A stretch of DNA of 64,000 bases from Sphingomonas sp. JC676 (GTDB lineage: Bacteria > Pseudomonadota > Alphaproteobacteria > Sphingomonadales > Sphingomonadaceae). Location of the stretch: the NCBI RefSeq assembly GCF_014489075.1, contig NZ_JACTGR010000004.1, forward strand, positions 434,001-498,000, in the 5' to 3' direction. Made by a program: the position numbers and the translations under genes. Below are positions 1 through 9,173 of the stretch, one piece after another; the stretch's first letter is position 1, and every line of letters starts with the position of its first letter. Under the pieces are notes generated by a model. The model was not told where the DNA came from and did not search any database. It saw only the letters and a program-made list of their open reading frames with translations.

Positions 1-2
1 GG

Positions 3-656
3 TATCCCAAGGCGACCGGCCGGCTGATGTCCGAGCGCTGGGGTACGGTCAGCGTCGGCCTCATCCTCCTCGGGTTCAATGTCGGCTTCTTCCCGATGCA
101 CCTGCTCGGGCTCGAAGGCATGCCGCGCCGTATCTATACCTATGGGCCGGAAATGGGCTGGGGCACGCTCAACCTCATCGCCACGATCGGCACGTTCATC
201 TCCGCGGCCGGCGGCCTCCTGTTCGTCGCCAATGCGTTCCTGAGCCTCAAGCGCGGCACGCCGGCAGGCGACAATCCCTGGGGCGGGGGCACGCTCGAAT
301 GGGCTACCTCGTCGCCGCCGGCCGCGCACAATTTCGACGACAGCCCGGTGGTCGACAATGCCGTGCCGCTGTGGAGCGGCACGGGCGAGCTGCCGGTGAT
401 GACCGGACTCGCGTCCGATCGGCGGGAGGTGCTAATCAGCAGCGCCGTCGATGCCGTCCCACAATATCGCCACAAGAGCCCGGAACCGTCGATCTGGCCG
501 CTGGTCGCGGCGATCGCGACCTCGGTCCTGTTCATCGGCAGCATTTTCACGCCCTGGGCTCTGATCTGGGGCGCGATTCCCGTCGGCGTTGCACTGGCGG
601 CCTGGTTCTGGCCCACCCGCCCCTGGGCGCGCCAAAGCAGGGGGGAGGGGCAATGA
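3..656 (+). CDS. ctaD: Cytochrome c oxidase subunit I, C-terminal part (5' end outside window)
   Basis: The frame is open from the window edge, so only the last ~217 residues are present. The segment LLGFNVGFFPMHLLGLEGMP followed by RRIYTY is the characteristic end of the haem-copper oxidase subunit I core, and two hydrophobic segments near the end are further membrane helices. The protein is the catalytic subunit that reduces oxygen in the inner membrane. Its stop overlaps the next start as ATGA, so translation is probably coupled to subunit III. The haem and copper ligands lie upstream of the window and cannot be checked. Confidence 0.93.
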   Translation, partial: YPKATGRLMSERWGTVSVGLILLGFNVGFFPMHLLGLEGMPRRIYTYGPEMGWGTLNLIATIGTFISAAGGLLFVANAFLSLKRGTPAGDNPWGGGTLEWATSSPPAAHNFDDSPVVDNAVPLWSGTGELPVMTGLASDRREVLISSAVDAVPQYRHKSPEPSIWPLVAAIATSVLFIGSIFTPWALIWGAIPVGVALAAWFWPTRPWARQSRGEGQ

Positions 657-1270
657 CCGCGCCGCTTCGCAAGACGATTGTCGGCGACGTCTCCGGGCTT
701 CCCGACGGCGCGATGGGGCCCGCCAACCTCGTCTGGTGGGGCAATCTTGGCTTCATGCTGATCGAAGGCACCGCCTTCGCGCTGGCGATCGGTGCCTATT
801 TCTATCTGCAGAGCCAGTCGCCCGGCTGGCCGCCCAAAGGCGATGCGCCGCCGGACCTCCTCTGGGGCAGTATCTTCACCGCGGCGATGCTCGCGAGCGA
901 GATCCCCAATCGCTTGGTTTGCGCGCGCGCACGGGCGAAGGACCCGCACGGGGTCCGCTGGGGCACGCTGGGGATGGCGCTGATCGGCATCGTGCTGCTC
1001 GGCATCCGTGCTTTCGAGCTGGGGCATCTCAACATCCGCTGGGATCATGACGCTTATGGCTCGGTCGTGTGGATGCTGATGGTGCTGCACACCTCGCATC
1101 TGGTGACCGAGCTTGGCGAGACCAGCGTCCAGTCGGTCTGGCTGTTCACCCATCGCATCGAGACGGACCAGTTCTCGGACGTCCAGGACAATAGCGAATA
1201 TTGGAGTTTCGTCGTGCTCGCATGGCTGCCGCTCTATCTCGTGCTCTACTGGGTGCCGAGGTGGCTATGA
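653..1270 (+). CDS. ctaE: Cytochrome c oxidase subunit III family protein
   Basis: The protein has 205 residues and several hydrophobic segments. It starts at the ATG that overlaps the subunit I stop by 4 nt. The first helix (WWGNLGFMLIEGTAFALAIG) and the later LHTSHLVTELGET segment resemble the short subunit III proteins of bacterial aa3/caa3-type oxidases. Subunit III is a structural membrane subunit that stabilises the catalytic core. Its stop overlaps the following ATG, again as ATGA. Placement between subunit I and the assembly factor supports the call; the subfamily is inferred from context. Confidence 0.85.
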   Translation: MTAPLRKTIVGDVSGLPDGAMGPANLVWWGNLGFMLIEGTAFALAIGAYFYLQSQSPGWPPKGDAPPDLLWGSIFTAAMLASEIPNRLVCARARAKDPHGVRWGTLGMALIGIVLLGIRAFELGHLNIRWDHDAYGSVVWMLMVLHTSHLVTELGETSVQSVWLFTHRIETDQFSDVQDNSEYWSFVVLAWLPLYLVLYWVPRWL

Positions 1271-1581
1271 CAATCCGCTCGCGCCCCTCGCTTTGGCTCG
1301 CGCTCGTTGTCCCGCCGCTTGCCTGGTATGGCTTCCAACAGGGGCTGGCGACGACGCTGCGCGGCGCGTGCGGGGCAGCCGGCGTGCCGCTCGGGCCTCT
1401 ATGGGGGGCGGGAAGCATCGCGCTTTGCATCGGCGCCGGCTGGTTCGCCCGGCCGCGGCCCGGACAGCAGTCCAGCGACAGGCTTCTGTCACAGCTCGGC
1501 GTCCTGGCGGCGGGACTCTTCTCGCTGGCGATCTTCTATCAGTCGGTCGCGACCATGATCATCCCGCCATGCGCCCGCTAG
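1267..1581 (+). CDS. Small membrane protein of the oxidase cluster
   Basis: This 104-residue protein has three hydrophobic stretches, at about residues 8-25, 45-60 and 75-95. It starts at the ATG overlapping the subunit III stop and ends 13 nt inside the next gene. I do not recognise a named family. Its position inside a continuously overlapping oxidase operon suggests an accessory or assembly role in the membrane complex, but nothing in the sequence shows catalytic function. Confidence 0.75.
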   Translation: MTIRSRPSLWLALVVPPLAWYGFQQGLATTLRGACGAAGVPLGPLWGAGSIALCIGAGWFARPRPGQQSSDRLLSQLGVLAAGLFSLAIFYQSVATMIIPPCAR

Positions 1582-2474
1582 GCCGGCTGGTTCTTGCCGC
1601 CGAGCTCCTGGTGCTCGGCATGCCCGCCCTGGCGCATGATGGCCATGCCCACGGCCAGGCGCCCGGCTGGACCCGGGATCCGTGGATCACCGTGCCGCTT
1701 GCTGCGTCTTTGCTCTTGTTCGCGATCGGCTATGTGCGGCTGAGCCGCCGGGCGGGCCGCGCGGACTATCGCCGCCGTGGCCTGTTCTTCGCGGCCGGCT
1801 GGTTGCTGCTCGCAGCGGCGCTAGTCTCACCGCTCCACGAAGCGGGCGAACGCAGCTTCTGTGCGCACATGCTCGAGCATGAGCTACTGATGCTGGCGGC
1901 GGCGCCCCTGCTCGTAGTCGGCGAGCCGATGATATTCCTGCTGTGGGGGTTCCCTGCGCCGGCGCGCCGCGCGATCGGCGCCGCCGTCCGGAGCCCCGTG
2001 CTCGCTGCGCCGTGGCACGCACTGACCGCGCCGGTTACCGCCACGATTCTCCAGGCTGCCGCTTTGTGGCTGTGGCACATGCCGCTGCTCTTCGACCTGG
2101 CGCTTGCGCATGAGGGCTGGCACGGGGTCCAGCACCTGAGCTTCCTCCTTACTGCGCTGCTCTTCTGGAGCGCCATGTTCGGCGCCAGCCGGAAGGCGTC
2201 GGGCGGCCGCGCGCTCGCGGCCTTGTGCCTGTTCGCGACCTCGCTGATCTCGGGGGCGCTCGGTGCGCTGATGGCCTTCTCGGAAAGCCCCTGGTACGCG
2301 CGCTACGCAGAGCTCGGCATGGCGCCCTATGGCCTGACGCCGGCGGAGGACCAGCAGGTCGCGGGCCTCATCATGTGGATTCCGGGCGGGCTGGTGCACG
2401 CGCTCGCGGCGCTCGCGCTGGTCGCGACGTTGCTCGGCCCGGGCCGGACCATGGGGGGCGCAGATGCCCGCTAG
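1569..2474 (+). CDS. ctaG: CtaG-type (caa3) cytochrome c oxidase assembly factor
   Basis: The 301-residue protein begins with a hydrophobic leader ending in an Ala-rich stretch and a His-rich patch (HDGHAHGQ), followed by about seven membrane helices. Motifs typical of the caa3-type CtaG family (not the Cox11 copper chaperone that shares the name) are SPLHEAGERSFCAHMLEHEL, LWHMPLLFDLAL and EDQQVAGLIMWIPGG. The family is implicated in maturation of the oxidase copper site. I chose the ATG overlapping the preceding stop, because the frame upstream of it lies inside the previous gene. Confidence 0.9.
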   Translation: MRPLGRLVLAAELLVLGMPALAHDGHAHGQAPGWTRDPWITVPLAASLLLFAIGYVRLSRRAGRADYRRRGLFFAAGWLLLAAALVSPLHEAGERSFCAHMLEHELLMLAAAPLLVVGEPMIFLLWGFPAPARRAIGAAVRSPVLAAPWHALTAPVTATILQAAALWLWHMPLLFDLALAHEGWHGVQHLSFLLTALLFWSAMFGASRKASGGRALAALCLFATSLISGALGALMAFSESPWYARYAELGMAPYGLTPAEDQQVAGLIMWIPGGLVHALAALALVATLLGPGRTMGGADAR

Positions 2475-2889
2475 CCTGCGCTTCGTGCTCGGGCTGCTCG
2501 CCGCGGCGGTCCTTCTCGCGATCGTCTGCGCGACCGTCCTTGTCCACCAGTCGCACGAGGAGGCACGCACCAACGCCGAGCAGCTGACCGGTGGCGACAG
2601 CGCTGCCGGCCGGGCGGATATCGAGCGGCTCGGTTGTGGTTCGTGTCACGTGATTCCCGGCGTTGCGGGGGCGCGCGGCGCCGTGGGGCCGTCGCTGGCC
2701 GGCATTGCCGAACGGGCGGAACTGGCCGGCCGGCTCGCCAACACGCCGGGCAACATGATCCGTTGGGTGCAGGCACCGCAGGCAATCGATCCCCGAGGCG
2801 GCATGCCGGACATGGGCCTCAGCGACAAACAGGCCCGAGACATCGCCGCCTATCTCTACACGCTGCGCGCGGCGCGCCCGGACAAATGA
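2464..2889 (+). CDS. Membrane-anchored or secreted class I cytochrome c
   Basis: The 141-residue protein has an N-terminal hydrophobic segment (residues ~5-27, anchor or signal) followed by a single haem domain. The haem-binding motif is CGSCH at about residue 57, and GGMPDMGLSD near the end supplies a plausible axial Met. It overlaps the end of ctaG by 11 nt and closes the oxidase operon, so it probably delivers electrons to the oxidase from the periplasmic side. A degenerate copy of its 3' half lies near 10.3-10.5 kb. Confidence 0.92.
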   Translation: MPASLRFVLGLLAAAVLLAIVCATVLVHQSHEEARTNAEQLTGGDSAAGRADIERLGCGSCHVIPGVAGARGAVGPSLAGIAERAELAGRLANTPGNMIRWVQAPQAIDPRGGMPDMGLSDKQARDIAAYLYTLRAARPDK

Positions 2890-3072
2890 GAGGGCCTCCC
2901 GGCGCAGCAATCGCGGTGCCGATGTCTGCCCGCATCGGGCAAAGGGACGTCAGCCATCGTAGCGTAAATTCGTCGCTTGATCAGCAGCTTGCGCCTATCC
3001 GCGCCGCGGACCCGGCGGACGCTTACATTTACCGGTCGCTCACCCCATATCATTGAAATCGCGGGAGCAATC

Positions 3073-3316
3073 ATGGCATTTGAAATCAAGACTAAGGGAC
3101 CTGACAAGGCGCCCCCCAGATTGAAGACAGGTTTGAAGGCGCAATTCACGCAGCGCTTGCCTTGATCGAGAGGCGTATTCCAAAGACCCGAATTACCGTA
3201 CGAACCTGAAGACAGGTGAAACGCTAAATGAGGCGCAGATCGGCGAGGCTGCGCTCGCGGTTGGCCCTCGCAAGCGCCGGCCGGGCTCGGCGGAAGCCGA
3301 AGCCCCGAGCGCCTGA
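3073..3316 (+). pseudogene. Frameshifted copy of the small protein encoded at 34188-34433
   Basis: Reading from the ATG gives MAFEIKTKGPDKAPPR, then the homologous reading jumps frame to IEDRFEGAIHAALALIERR and again to TNLKTGETLNEAQIGEAALA, ending at a TGA after GPRKRRPG. Each jump fits a single-base loss relative to the intact gene. As it stands translation stops early at about 3165. The leader upstream of the ATG is also similar to that of the intact copy, so the duplication took in the ribosome binding site. Function of the family is unknown. Confidence 0.8.
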
Positions 3317-3449
3317 CAAACGACCCGGCGATCTGCGTGTCGAGACCTAGGGCGCGGATGCTTGGACAATGTTACGCCGCATCTTTTACGAAAAAGGACA
3401 GGACCGGCTGCTGATGGGCCGCCGACCAGTCCCCAATTTTCGCAATTGG

Positions 3450-4424
3450 TCATCCCGTGACAACGGCGTTCATCAGCACGGTGGCGGAGCGCCTATATTC
3501 CTCGGCGCGTTCGCCGAACGTTGCGCTCGCGGCGCTCCTTCCCGCCCGGTGCGCGTCGGCTGCCATCTTTTCCATCAGGACGGCGCGCTCGCCGACGACC
3601 CGAAGGGCGATGCGTACCGCCTCGTCGACCGAGCTTTCCTGTTCGTGCGCCAAGGCTTCGGCAGTGTAGCCATGCCCCACCTGGCAGCGAAACCGCAGCG
3701 GTGAGCGACGGACCTGCGACAATGTCCCGCCGCAACCTGGGCAATTCAGCGGGACGGGATCGGCAATCTCGGCGATCAGCGGGGTGTCGGACGGCCGCCC
3801 CATGGCGATCGCCACTTCAAGCGCAACGCTTTCGGGCAGGGCAGGGGCCGGGCCGGGTTCCTCATCGACAAGCCGGCTCAGGAGAATGGCGAGATCACTC
3901 GCCGAGGCCCGATAGTCGATGTCGCTGGCGAGCAGCGCGGTGCGGGGCATCTCGCTTTCGACCGCATCGAGTGGGCTTTGCACGACGGTGACTCCCCCAC
4001 ACCGCTTGAGGTCGGCCAAGCCAGAGGCCCCGTCATTTAGCATGCCGGAAAGCAGGACGCCGATTGCCCTGGGTCCCGCGCTGATCCCGGCCGACCTGAA
4101 AAGGGGGTCGATCGCGGGGCGCGCCATGTTCTCGCGCGGTCCGCGCCCCAAGCGTGCGAACCCTCCGTCGATGACCAGGTGACGGTCTGCCGGAGCGACG
4201 TAGATGCGACCCCGTTCGAGCGGTTCGCCATCGACTGCGGTGCGGGCGGTGAGCGGTCCGCCACTGTCCAAGATGCCTGCTAGGAGGTCCTGGCTGCCGG
4301 CCCCGACATGGACCGCGATCAGCACGCAGGCGGGAAGGTCCGCTGGCAATTCCCGGCAAATCCGCCTGATTACCTCGATCGACCCTGCCGACCCACCAAT
4401 CGTTATAACCTCGCGCCTGGCCAA
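3450..4424 (-). CDS. CheB-type protein-glutamate methylesterase, stand-alone
   Basis: The CheB catalytic fold occupies roughly residues 5-190: ITIGGSAGSIEVI carries the nucleophile Ser, LIAVHVGAGS the active-site His region, and GVLLSGMLNDGASGL the Asp region. There is no receiver domain, so control is not by classical phosphorylation. The C-terminal ~110 residues contain NCPGCGGTLSQV and RFRCQVGHGY, a Cys/His cluster typical of a CheB subgroup. I chose a TTG start because an AGGAGG sits five bases upstream; an in-frame ATG at 4469 would add 15 residues. It faces the same way as the kinase block just upstream, which suggests joint expression. Confidence 0.85.
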   Translation of the reverse strand: MARREVITIGGSAGSIEVIRRICRELPADLPACVLIAVHVGAGSQDLLAGILDSGGPLTARTAVDGEPLERGRIYVAPADRHLVIDGGFARLGRGPRENMARPAIDPLFRSAGISAGPRAIGVLLSGMLNDGASGLADLKRCGGVTVVQSPLDAVESEMPRTALLASDIDYRASASDLAILLSRLVDEEPGPAPALPESVALEVAIAMGRPSDTPLIAEIADPVPLNCPGCGGTLSQVRRSPLRFRCQVGHGYTAEALAHEQESSVDEAVRIALRVVGERAVLMEKMAADAHRAGRSAASATFGERAEEYRRSATVLMNAVVTG

Positions 4425-4489
4425 GGGGACCTCCTCTCTCTGTGTGGGTCGGCGGACCGCCTCCTGCACCCTGGACTTTCGCCCAGGAG

Positions 4490-4870
4490 CTACCGGTCGG
4501 GCCAGCCGAACAATTCGAGCACCCGGCTCTCAAGGTCTTTCGAGCTGTAGGGCTTTGTCAGGCGCGGGCGTTCGCGATGCCGTTCCTCGAGCGCCCATTC
4601 GCCATAACCGCTGCAGAACAGGAACGGGATGCCGCGCTCAGTCAGGATATCGGCAATGGGGTAGGAGTTACCGCCCCGAATGTTGACGTCGAGGATCGCG
4701 GCATCGATGCGCTCCTCTCTGGCGAGCCGCAGTGCCATGTCAAGACGCGATGCAGGTCCGACGACCTGCACGCCGAGGTCCGACAGCGCCTCTTCGATCA
4801 CCAGCGCGATCGTCATCTCATCCTCGACGACGAGTACGCGCCGGCCTTCTGCGATGCGCTGGTCCACCAT
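4490..4870 (-). CDS. Single-domain response regulator receiver
   Basis: At 126 residues it is one receiver domain with no output domain. The acidic pair is in VLVVEDEM, the phospho-acceptor Asp in AAILDVNIRGG, and the conserved Lys in LTKPYSSKDL. It begins immediately where the upstream kinase gene ends (no gap), so the two are surely co-transcribed and this is the likely phosphate acceptor of the HWE kinase. Stand-alone receivers of this type often act as phosphate sinks or modulators; the actual partner is inferred from position. Confidence 0.92.
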   Translation of the reverse strand: MVDQRIAEGRRVLVVEDEMTIALVIEEALSDLGVQVVGPASRLDMALRLAREERIDAAILDVNIRGGNSYPIADILTERGIPFLFCSGYGEWALEERHRERPRLTKPYSSKDLESRVLELFGWPDR

Positions 4871-7800
4871 CTAGTTTCTTCCTGGTTCCTCGGAGCGCAG
4901 CTCGCCGACTTCGGAGGTGAAGGGCAAGTCAATGGTGCAAACGACACCGGTCGGAGCAAAGTTGCGTTCGACCTGCGCGTCGAATTCGAAGCCCAGCGAG
5001 CGCTCGATGACTGTCGTGCCGAAACCCCGTTGGGAAGGGGGGCCCGCGACAGGGGGACCGCCCGATTCCGTCCAGGACAATCGCAGATGGGGTTCCGGGC
5101 CTTCGCCAAGCGTCCACAGCACGGAGAGCTGACCCTGCGGATCGGAAAGCGAACCGTATTTTGCCGCGTTGCTGGCCAATTCGTGGATCGCCATCGCCAT
5201 CGAGAGGCCGGCCTTCGGCGTAAGCACGACGACCGGGCCGTCGATCCGCAGATTGCGGCCTTGATAGGGCTCGAGCTCGGTCTCGATAAGGTCGCGCAGC
5301 GTCCCGGCGCTGGCGGCGCCGCGGTTCGTGAGAAGACTGTGTGCGCGTGTGATCGCCGTGATCCGGCCCGCGATCGTCTCGGTGAAAGCTTCGGGCGAAA
5401 GACCTGCCCGAAGGGTCTGGGCGACGATCGAGGAAACGATCGCCAGGATATTCTTCACCCGGTGGTCGAGTTCTCCCAGAAGCAACGCCGCTTGCTCCTC
5501 GGCACGCTTGCGCTTGTCGATCTCAAGCGTCACCGAGATGACGCTAGTGGCGTGCCCGTCGCTGTCGCTGAGCACCGAGACGCTGTCATGCACCCATATC
5601 GTCGCGCCATCGGCCCGCTGTAGCCGATACTCGGCCTCGAACGGCTGCCCGTCCTGGGTGGCCCGATCGAAGCGGAGGTCGATTTCCTCGGCATCTTCTG
5701 GATGGATCAACTCCTGACGGCGGAGCCGTTGGAGCGCTTCCGCAGACCTGCCGACCATCGTCTCGAACGCGCCATTGCTCAGTTGGAAGCGTCCGGCGGT
5801 ATCCGTCTCGACGACCCCGACGGTGGCCTGGTTGACGATCGCCGTAAAGCGGCGCTCGCTAAGGCCCTTGGCCAGCTCAGCATTTTTCCGGTCCGTCACA
5901 TCGACAAAGGTGATGACGACGCCGTCGATCACCCGCTCGATGCTGCGATAGGGGCGAATGCGCATGACATAGGATGCCCCGCGATCCTGTAGCTCGAGCT
6001 CGCGCTCCATGACGGTCAGCTCGCGAAGGACCTTCGCCACGTCGCGCCGCAAATCGTCATAGGCAAGCAGGCTGACGATGTCCGTGAGCGGACGGCCCCG
6101 GTCTCCCTCCCGCAGGCTGAAAATGTCCACCATGCCTGGCGTGAAGTTCTTGATGCGCAGATCCTCGTCGAGAAAGATCGTTGCGATCTGCGTGCTGTCC
6201 AGCAGGTTTTGCAGGTCGCTGTTCAGGGTGGAGAGCAGATCGTTCTTTGCCATCATCTCGGCGTTGACGGTCTGCAACTCCTCGTTGATCGACTGCATTT
6301 CCTCCTTCGACGTTTGCAGTTCCTCGTTGGTCGATTGCAGCTCCTCGTTGACCGACTGATATTCCTCCGCGGAGGACTTCATCTCCTCGTTTGCCGTTTC
6401 GAGGTCGCCGATCGTCGCCTGCAACTGCGCCCGCGCCGTGCGGAGCTCCTGCTCGGCGGCGAGCACCTCCGGGCTTCTCGGGATGCCCTCGACCGCCGCC
6501 AACGGCGTGGTCCCCGCCATGCGCGTCTCGAGAAACGCAACGGCAAAGAGTCCTTCGCCGCCAGTATCCTGGATCGGCTCGACAATGACGCTCACCATCC
6601 TTTGCTGACCCTCGGCGAGGAGGGAGACATTCTCGATCACCGTTCCTTCTCCGGTCTTCAGGACCGCCTGCAGTGCCTCGCGTACCGCGATCCGGAGGCT
6701 CTTGCGCAGGTTGGAAAGGAGGCTGAGGCTGGCAACCCCAGGTGAAGGTTCGAGGTAGCGGGCAACTTCGCCGCCCGAGTAACGCAATATGTTGCTCTGC
6801 CGATCAACCACGAGAAATACCGGTGAATGCTTTGCCAGCGCAGCGCGGACCGCTCGGTCGACGCGGTCGCCGGCTCCGCGCCCGAGCTCGCCGACGAAAC
6901 GGTTTGGCGCAGGTGCCTGCGCAGGCATCGGCAAGGCCGGGAAGGCCGCATCCGCGTCCTGCCTGCGGAAAATGTGCGCGGCTTTGTCCTGGAGGGTGAA
7001 GAGCTTGGTGTGTCGGCTCACGCCTTCCGACAGCCCGAGGAACAGGAGGCCGTCAGCCTTCAAGGCATAGTGAAAGGTGCGCAGGATGCGGTCCTGCAGA
7101 TCATTGTCCATATAGATCATGAGGTTGCGGCACGAGATCAGATCCAGCCTCGAGAAGGGCGGATCCTTGGTAACGTTGTGGACAGAGAAGATGCACATTC
7201 CCCGGATCTGCCGGATCGGGACGAAAGCGCCCTCTTCTTCGTAGAACCAGCGCCGCAGGCGTTCGGCCGAGAGGCCGGTCGTGCGCTGGTAGCGCCCCGC
7301 CCGGGCGTGTTCGATTGCCTGGTCGTCGACATCCGTACCGAAGATCTGGACGTCCAGACTGAGACCGCGCGCCTCGAGCAGTTCGCGAATGGTGATGGCC
7401 AGGCTGTAGACCTCCTCGCCTGTCGAACAGGCCGGCGCCCATACGCGCAGCGACTGGGCGCCGCCCCCGCGCTCGAGAACGGCTTCGATCGCCGCCGACA
7501 GGCCGAGAAAGGCCCCGGGGTCGCGGAAGAATTCGGTGACGCCGATCAACAGATCGCGGAACAGCAACTCAGGCTCCGCCGGGTCCTCACGCAGACGCTC
7601 TATATAGGCGGCAACGGTATCGGCCTGGAGCACCTGCATCCGGCGCTGGATGCGGCGGGTGACGGTCTTGATCTTGTAATTGGCGAAATCATGCCCGGTC
7701 TTTGCGCGAAGGACGGAAAGGACTGTCGCCACATGCTCGGCTGCATCCATGCGTGTGCCGTCACCGTCCTTGCGGCCGGCCACGAGCGCCAGGTGATCGC

Positions 7801-8383
7801 GATACTCCGCCAACTTCGCGGGCATCTCTTCGACCGGCAGGACATAATCGACCAGCCCGGTCGCCGCCGCGCTTTGCGGCATGCCGGGCAGGGCGTGATG
7901 GTCGAACTCGGCCTGGGCGATCGTGAGGCCGCCATTTTCCTTGACGGCGACGAGGCCGGCAGACCCGTCGCTTCCGACGCCCGACAGCACGATCGACACG
8001 GCGTTATCGCCCTGGTCCTTCGAAAGCGAGGTGAAGAAAGAATCGATTGGTCGGCGGTCCGACCGTGGGGGCGCAGGTTTGATCACCAGGAGCCTGCCGC
8101 CCTCGATCGTCAAGGTGGCGTCAGGCGGGATAACGTGAACCCTGTCGGGTTCGACGCGCATGCCATGCACAGCCTCGACCACCGGGATTGGCGCGGACCG
8201 CGCTAGAATCTCTGCCAGCGAGCTTTCATGATCGGGAGAAAGGTGCTGCACCAGCACGAATGCCATCCCGCTGTCTTGCGGCAGATGGGAGAAGAACGTC
8301 GTGAAGGCTTCGAGGCCCCCTGCGGACGCGCCGATGCCGACGATCAACTCAAGCGGCTTAGGTCTTTCGCGTTTCTCGCTCAT
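4871..8383 (-). CDS. CheB-CheR-PAS-HWE hybrid sensor kinase
   Basis: This 1170-residue fusion has these domains in order: CheB methylesterase (residues ~10-200, GIGASAGGLEAF and LVQHLSPDHES), CheR methyltransferase (~210-480, with VWAPACSTGEEVYSLAI as the SAM site), a long coiled coil rich in NEELQ repeats (~650-730), two PAS-like domains (~740-985) and an HWE/HisKA_2-type kinase. In the kinase the phospho-acceptor is LDHRVKNILAIVSS, the N box IHELASNAAKYG, and SWTESGGPPV supplies the W-x-E signature. The family links methylation-type enzymes to two-component output. It is followed without gap by its probable receiver partner. Input signal is unknown; no membrane segment is seen, so it is cytosolic. 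Confidence 0.92.
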   Translation of the reverse strand: MSEKRERPKPLELIVGIGASAGGLEAFTTFFSHLPQDSGMAFVLVQHLSPDHESSLAEILARSAPIPVVEAVHGMRVEPDRVHVIPPDATLTIEGGRLLVIKPAPPRSDRRPIDSFFTSLSKDQGDNAVSIVLSGVGSDGSAGLVAVKENGGLTIAQAEFDHHALPGMPQSAAATGLVDYVLPVEEMPAKLAEYRDHLALVAGRKDGDGTRMDAAEHVATVLSVLRAKTGHDFANYKIKTVTRRIQRRMQVLQADTVAAYIERLREDPAEPELLFRDLLIGVTEFFRDPGAFLGLSAAIEAVLERGGGAQSLRVWAPACSTGEEVYSLAITIRELLEARGLSLDVQIFGTDVDDQAIEHARAGRYQRTTGLSAERLRRWFYEEEGAFVPIRQIRGMCIFSVHNVTKDPPFSRLDLISCRNLMIYMDNDLQDRILRTFHYALKADGLLFLGLSEGVSRHTKLFTLQDKAAHIFRRQDADAAFPALPMPAQAPAPNRFVGELGRGAGDRVDRAVRAALAKHSPVFLVVDRQSNILRYSGGEVARYLEPSPGVASLSLLSNLRKSLRIAVREALQAVLKTGEGTVIENVSLLAEGQQRMVSVIVEPIQDTGGEGLFAVAFLETRMAGTTPLAAVEGIPRSPEVLAAEQELRTARAQLQATIGDLETANEEMKSSAEEYQSVNEELQSTNEELQTSKEEMQSINEELQTVNAEMMAKNDLLSTLNSDLQNLLDSTQIATIFLDEDLRIKNFTPGMVDIFSLREGDRGRPLTDIVSLLAYDDLRRDVAKVLRELTVMERELELQDRGASYVMRIRPYRSIERVIDGVVITFVDVTDRKNAELAKGLSERRFTAIVNQATVGVVETDTAGRFQLSNGAFETMVGRSAEALQRLRRQELIHPEDAEEIDLRFDRATQDGQPFEAEYRLQRADGATIWVHDSVSVLSDSDGHATSVISVTLEIDKRKRAEEQAALLLGELDHRVKNILAIVSSIVAQTLRAGLSPEAFTETIAGRITAITRAHSLLTNRGAASAGTLRDLIETELEPYQGRNLRIDGPVVVLTPKAGLSMAMAIHELASNAAKYGSLSDPQGQLSVLWTLGEGPEPHLRLSWTESGGPPVAGPPSQRGFGTTVIERSLGFEFDAQVERNFAPTGVVCTIDLPFTSEVGELRSEEPGRN

Positions 8384-8786
8384 TATCTTGCAATCCTTAG
8401 CCCCTCGACGAAGTTCCTATAGCGCGAGTTGCGCAGGGGGGGCGCCATTTGGAATTGCGGCTGAGCAGCGGCCCGAGCTGCCAATGTTCTGACGCTTCAA
8501 CAGCCTTCCATTCGGAAATGTCTGACCCGCGCCGCCGCCTTTTTCAAGCGTTAGGCGGTCGCAGACAAGGTGATCGTCGCGCACGTCAAAATGACAGTGC
8601 CAGTCGACCAGATATACTCACCTTCTCGCCCGCCAGAGAATAGCTTCCGAACAACTACGGTTGGACAGCCGATTTCGAACCCAGAATCGTAGATATCAGT
8701 AATTATTCGCGAAAAACCATCACTTGTTAGTGTGAGCCCCCACCGAGGGTCGCATATCTACGGCAGAAACGCATGGAGGCCTGTAC
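8384..8786. other. Intergenic stretch between divergent genes
   Basis: The stretch separates the hybrid kinase (minus) from a small plus-strand gene. Short open frames exist but none has a ribosome binding site and recognisable content. The only clear element is the GGAGG at 8775-8779 serving the gene at 8787. Confidence 0.5.
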
Positions 8787-9074
8787 ATGGACGACGGGGA
8801 TAGTTGGGCGCGGCGCGCTTTTGCCGCGCGCGAGACCGCGATGACCGCCAAGGACATGGCTAATTTTCGCATCCATATGGATCTTGCCAATGCCTATGAA
8901 TTGCGTTTGATCGCCGAGCGTCGAACCAGCCTCTCCCAAATACCGCGGGAAACCCTGTCGGAGGCGGGCGAAAGTCCGACTCGCGGATCCAGCTTGGCTC
9001 AAGAGCAAGCCGCGCAACAACTTCGGAGTGGGCGACGGAGTCGTATTGGACCGATGCCGTTGCTGCGCAATTGA
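8787..9074 (+). CDS. Small helical protein of the Y-x-x-R-A...H-x-x-L-A-x-x-Y family
   Basis: The 95-residue product carries ARRAFAARETAM, then IHMDLANAYELRL, the two-helix signature shared by seven other small genes in this window. The C-terminus ends in PMPLLRN, closely matching the IPLFRN end of the gene at 25282, so these two are the nearest relatives. GGAGG lies seven bases before the ATG. It is predicted soluble and cytosolic, probably a helical hairpin. Function unknown; I know of no characterised homologue. Confidence 0.75.
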   Translation: MDDGDSWARRAFAARETAMTAKDMANFRIHMDLANAYELRLIAERRTSLSQIPRETLSEAGESPTRGSSLAQEQAAQQLRSGRRSRIGPMPLLRN

Positions 9075-9173
9075 GCGCGGGCGCTTCACTGCCCAACCTA
9101 GGCCCTGGGCCGCGCGAGGCGGCGGTGACTATTTGCGAATTGAACTCCCAAGGGCGGCTGCACAAGTCGGACG

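Noticed and set aside
8393-8417. GGAAC-N16-GGAT on the minus strand before the hybrid kinase
   Set aside because: The -10-like box differs and would lie only about 10 nt from the ATG, leaving no room for a ribosome binding site.
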